Shown: positions 61,180 through 64,000 of the stretch, piece after piece
How the letters are laid out: each line of letters opens with the position of its first letter
Position numbering within the stretch: the first letter of the stretch is position 1
Source: Ruegeria_C sp041537925
GTDB lineage: Bacteria > Pseudomonadota > Alphaproteobacteria > Rhodobacterales > Rhodobacteraceae
Length of the DNA stretch: 64,000 nt
Assembly: GCF_041537925.1 (NCBI RefSeq)
Contig: NZ_JBGOSH010000011.1
Location: 62,001 to 126,000, forward strand
Direction: 5' to 3'
Position numbers and translations under genes: made by a program
Notes under the pieces: model-generated
What the model saw: only the letters and a program-made list of their open reading frames with translations
Databases searched by the model: none
What the model was told of the DNA's origin: nothing

Positions 61180-61698
61180 GTGGATAGAGCCCAGAAAGAG
61201 AAAGTGGTCGAGGAACTCGGCCAGATCTTCGAAAGCTCTGGCGTCGTTGTGGTTGCCCACTACGTCGGTCTGACAGTTGCTGAAATGCAGGATCTGCGCG
61301 CGCGTGCACGCGAGGCGGGTGGATCTGTGCGTGTTGCCAAAAACAGGCTCGCCAAAATCGCCCTTGAGGGTAAGCCGTGTGAAAGCATCGCTGACCTGCT
61401 GACAGGGATGACTGTTCTGACCTATTCCGAGGACCCCGTGGCAGCAGCCAAGGTGGCCGAGGACTTCGCCAAGGAGAACAAGAAGTTCGCAATCCTTGGC
61501 GGTTCGATGGGTGAGAACGCTCTGGACCGTGCCGGCGTCGAAGCCGTGTCGAAAATGCCGTCGCGCGAGGAGCTTATTGCTACCATCGCGGGCATGATCG
61601 GCGCACCTGCTTCGAACATCGCTGGCGCAATTGGCGCACCTGCAAGCAACATCGCAAGCATCCTTTCGACCATCGAAGAGAAGGCGGAAGCTGCGTAA
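61180..61698 (+). CDS. rplJ: 50S ribosomal protein L10
   Basis: A 172-residue L10, the stalk base protein that carries L7/L12 dimers. The start VDRAQKEKVVEELGQIF (GTG read as Met) with GGAGAG upstream agrees with family length; the ATG at 61150 would add 10 residues. VAKNRLAKIAL is the rRNA-binding block and the C-terminal helix with repeated IGAPASNIA binds L12. rplL follows. Confidence 0.95.
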   Translation: MDRAQKEKVVEELGQIFESSGVVVVAHYVGLTVAEMQDLRARAREAGGSVRVAKNRLAKIALEGKPCESIADLLTGMTVLTYSEDPVAAAKVAEDFAKENKKFAILGGSMGENALDRAGVEAVSKMPSREELIATIAGMIGAPASNIAGAIGAPASNIASILSTIEEKAEAA

Positions 61699-61778
61699 GC
61701 GGTTGGCACTGAATGACCGGCGTGGGGTGAGCACCCTGACGTTGGAACACACACTGAAAAACGGAAAGAGCTGATACA

Positions 61779-62153
61779 ATGGCTGATCTGAAAGCACTCG
61801 CAGAAAGCATCGTGGGTCTGACCCTGCTGGAAGCACAAGAACTGAAAACCATCCTCAAGGACGAGTACGGCATCGAGCCCGCCGCTGGCGGTGCAGTTGT
61901 CATGGCTGGCCCTGCTGACGCCGGTGGCGCAGCCGAGGAAGAAAAGACCGAATTCGACGTCGTTCTGAAGAACGCCGGCGCTTCGAAAATCAACGTGATC
62001 AAAGAAGTCCGCGCACTGACCGGTCTTGGCCTGAAAGAAGCCAAGGAACTGGTCGAAGCGGGTGGCAAGATCAAAGAAGCTGTGTCGAAAGACGAAGCTG
62101 AAGAAGTCAAAGGCAAGCTGGAAGCAGCTGGCGCCGAAGTCGAAGTGGCCTAA
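61779..62153 (+). CDS. rplL: 50S ribosomal protein L7/L12
   Basis: A 124-residue L12 with the N-terminal dimer helix, the Ala/Gly-rich hinge (PADAGGAAEEEKTE) and the C-terminal domain INVIKEVRALTGLGLKEAKELVEAG, given in parts as INVIKEVRALTGLGL and KEAKELVEAG. It recruits translation factors. GAAAGAGC precedes the ATG. It is followed by a structured 250-base spacer before rpoB. Confidence 0.97.
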   Translation: MADLKALAESIVGLTLLEAQELKTILKDEYGIEPAAGGAVVMAGPADAGGAAEEEKTEFDVVLKNAGASKINVIKEVRALTGLGLKEAKELVEAGGKIKEAVSKDEAEEVKGKLEAAGAEVEVA

Positions 62154-62192
62154 GCCATTCGGCAGGCGCATCAATGATGTGCCGCATAATTT

Positions 62193-62310
62193 GGCTGGGC
62201 CCGGAGAAATCCGGGTCCAGCCGAACCTGTCTTAGAAAGGGCTTTGCCCGATAGAGCGCTTTCTAAGGCAGGGTTTTCGGATCGGGAGGCCGCCACTCGG
62301 GACGGTGGCC
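62193..62310 (+). promoter_or_regulatory. Hairpins in the rplL-rpoB spacer
   Basis: Three structures stand in a row. GGCTGGGCCCGGA (62193-62205) pairs with TCCGGGTCCAGCC (62210-62222) around a GAAA loop. CCTGTCTTAGAAAG (62226-62239) pairs with CTTTCTAAGGCAGG (62259-62272). GGCCGCC (62288-62294) pairs with GGTGGCC (62304-62310). In E. coli the same gap contains an attenuator and an RNase III site; a like role is inferred here. Confidence 0.65.
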
Positions 62311-62403
62311 ATGAATTGATCCGGACCTGCTGTCTCGTAGGGGCAAGCTGCCGGGGCCCGACGGCAGTCTTGACCGCTGAGAACCTGAAAGGTGACATCT
62401 GAC

Positions 62404-64000
62404 ATGGCTCAAACGTTCCTTGGCCAGAAACGTCTTCGTAAATATTACGGCAAAATCCGCGAAGTTCTGGATATGCCGAACCTCATTGAGGTCCAGAAAT
62501 CTTCCTATGATCTCTTCCTGCGCTCCGGCGATTCCGACCTGCCGCTTGACGGCGAAGGCATCAAGGGCGTGTTCCAGTCGGTCTTCCCGATCAAGGACTT
62601 CAACGAAACCTCCGTTCTGGAGTTCGTAAAATACGATCTGGAACGTCCCAAATACGACGTCGAAGAGTGCATGCAGCGCGACATGACCTACAGCGCGCCG
62701 CTGAAGGTCACCCTGCGCCTAATCGTGTTCGATGTCGACGAGGATACCGGTGCCAAGTCGGTCAAGGACATCAAGGAACAGGATGTCTTCATGGGCGACA
62801 TGCCCCTGATGACCCCGAACGGCACCTTCATCGTGAACGGCACCGAGCGGGTGATCGTCAGCCAGATGCATCGCTCGCCCGGTGTGTTCTTTGACCATGA
62901 CAAGGGCAAAACCCATTCTTCGGGCAAACTGCTCTTTGCCTGTCGCATCATCCCGTATCGCGGCAGCTGGCTGGATTTCGAGTTCGACGCCAAAGATATC
63001 GTCTTTGCCCGTATCGACCGTCGCCGCAAACTGCCGGTGACAACCCTGCTTTATGCGCTGGGTCTCGATCAGGAAGGCATCATGGATGCCTATTACAACA
63101 CCGTGCCGTTCAAGCTGGAGAAGAAGAAAGGTTGGGTCACCCCGTTCTTCCCCGAGCGTGTGCGCGGCACCCGCCCGACCTATGATCTGGTCGACGCGAA
63201 ATCCGGCGAAGTGATTGCCGAAGCGAGCAAGAAGGTCACCCCGCGCGCTGTCAAGAAGCTGATCGAAGAGGGCGCGGTCACCGATCTGCTAGTGCCGTTC
63301 GACCATATCGTGGGCAAGTTCGTCTCCAAGGATATCATCAACGAAGAAACGGGCGCGATCTATGTCGAAGCCGGTGATGAGTTGACGCTGGAATATGACA
63401 AGGACGGCGAACTCATCGGCGGCACTGTCAAGGACCTGATCGATGCGGGCATCACCGACATTCCGGTTTTGGACATCGACAACATCAATGTCGGCCCCTA
63501 CATGCGCAACACCATGGCGGCAGACAAGAACATGGGCCGCGATACCGCGCTTATGGATATCTACCGCGTGATGCGCCCGGGCGAGCCACCCACCGTCGAA
63601 GCGGCCTCGGCGCTCTTCGACACGCTGTTCTTCGACAGCGAGCGCTACGACCTGTCCGCCGTTGGCCGGGTCAAGATGAACATGCGTTTGGCGCTGGATG
63701 CCGAAGACACGCAGCGTACCCTGCGCAAGGAAGACATCATCGCCTGTATCAAGGCGCTGGTGGAACTGCGTGATGGCAAGGGCGACGTGGACGATATTGA
63801 CCACCTCGGCAACCGCCGTGTGCGTTCGGTCGGCGAGCTGATGGAAAACCAGTACCGCGTTGGCCTGCTGCGGATGGAACGCGCGATCAAGGAACGCATG
63901 TCCAGCGTTGAGATCGACACTGTCATGCCACAGGATCTGATCAACGCGAAACCTGCTGCCGCTGCCGTGCGCGAATTCTTCGGCTCCTCGCAGCTGTCGC
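62404..64000 (+). CDS. rpoB: RNA polymerase beta subunit, 5' part
   Basis: The first 532 codons of RpoB; the gene runs off the right edge. It starts MAQTFLGQKRLRKYYG at 62404. The beta1 and protrusion regions are visible, with MPLMTPNGTFIVNGTERVIV and MHRSPGVFFDHDKGKTHSSGK, given shortened as HRSPGVFFDHDKGK, then RRRKLPVTTLLYALG. The end at FFGSSQLS is the start of the rifampicin-binding cluster I, which continues outside the window. It is the core of transcription. Confidence 0.97.
   Translation, partial: MAQTFLGQKRLRKYYGKIREVLDMPNLIEVQKSSYDLFLRSGDSDLPLDGEGIKGVFQSVFPIKDFNETSVLEFVKYDLERPKYDVEECMQRDMTYSAPLKVTLRLIVFDVDEDTGAKSVKDIKEQDVFMGDMPLMTPNGTFIVNGTERVIVSQMHRSPGVFFDHDKGKTHSSGKLLFACRIIPYRGSWLDFEFDAKDIVFARIDRRRKLPVTTLLYALGLDQEGIMDAYYNTVPFKLEKKKGWVTPFFPERVRGTRPTYDLVDAKSGEVIAEASKKVTPRAVKKLIEEGAVTDLLVPFDHIVGKFVSKDIINEETGAIYVEAGDELTLEYDKDGELIGGTVKDLIDAGITDIPVLDIDNINVGPYMRNTMAADKNMGRDTALMDIYRVMRPGEPPTVEAASALFDTLFFDSERYDLSAVGRVKMNMRLALDAEDTQRTLRKEDIIACIKALVELRDGKGDVDDIDHLGNRRVRSVGELMENQYRVGLLRMERAIKERMSSVEIDTVMPQDLINAKPAAAAVREFFGSSQLS

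Noticed and set aside
1..64000. CRISPR arrays, prophage genes, replication origin
   Set aside because: No regularly spaced repeats, phage structural genes or DnaA-box clusters were seen; the CHAT gene is therefore not called part of a CRISPR system.

Overview
The window looks like chromosome of a marine Roseobacter-group alphaproteobacterium (family Rhodobacteraceae). The pointers are a membrane-anchored cytochrome c of the cycM type, an FnrL regulator beside hemN, a complete ccoNOQP-ccoGHIS cluster, an rpoE-chrR pair next to a five-gene operon laid out as in Rhodobacter sphaeroides, DUF3035, DUF1674 and DUF3775 proteins, and high-GC codon use. Species cannot be named from the sequence alone.

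Layout. 1-0.7 kb: decayed IS6-family transposase. 0.8-14 kb: housekeeping block with DUF1674, rsmB, a heparinase-like protein, purH, lspA, a lipoprotein, a pair of M16 peptidases, a broken cyclic-nucleotide-binding membrane protein, mutL and rmuC. 13.9-21.7 kb: lower-GC accessory segment bounded by remnants of IS5-like and IS481-like transposases. It carries a TPR-CHAT caspase-like protease translationally coupled to a small Pepco/Trypco-like partner, and an exported sulfatase. 21.7-27.8 kb: chrR-rpoE (minus strand) divergent from a FAD-oxidoreductase, DUF1365, MFS, DUF3833 and SDR operon, with two matching sigma-E-like promoters back to back. 27.8-33.9 kb: metabolic genes, SRP RNA, nudC, pheA and cycM. 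34-39.7 kb: yejABEF peptide ABC transporter. 39.8-41.7 kb: an EF-G paralogue whose GTPase switches look eroded. 42-54.7 kb: microaerobic block with hemN, fnrL, a universal stress protein, ccoNOQP and ccoGHIS, with three FNR-type boxes. A LysR regulator and a 53-residue basic protein interrupt the cco genes. 54.7-64 kb: secE, nusG, rplK, rplA, then a 4-kb insertion (kinase-like protein, methyltransferase, acyl-CoA ligase), then rplJ, rplL and the 5' part of rpoB, which runs off the window.

How parts work together. FnrL probably senses low oxygen and activates hemN and both cco operons, which build and mature the high-affinity cbb3 oxidase; cycM can feed it electrons. RpoE/ChrR likely answers singlet oxygen or related oxidants and drives the divergent membrane-lipid-type operon. 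The TPR-CHAT plus Pepco-like pair is the best candidate here for a little-described biological conflict (defence or regulated proteolysis) system.

Limits: all family calls come from reading motifs and overall resemblance; no database search, structure prediction or computed GC profile was run.
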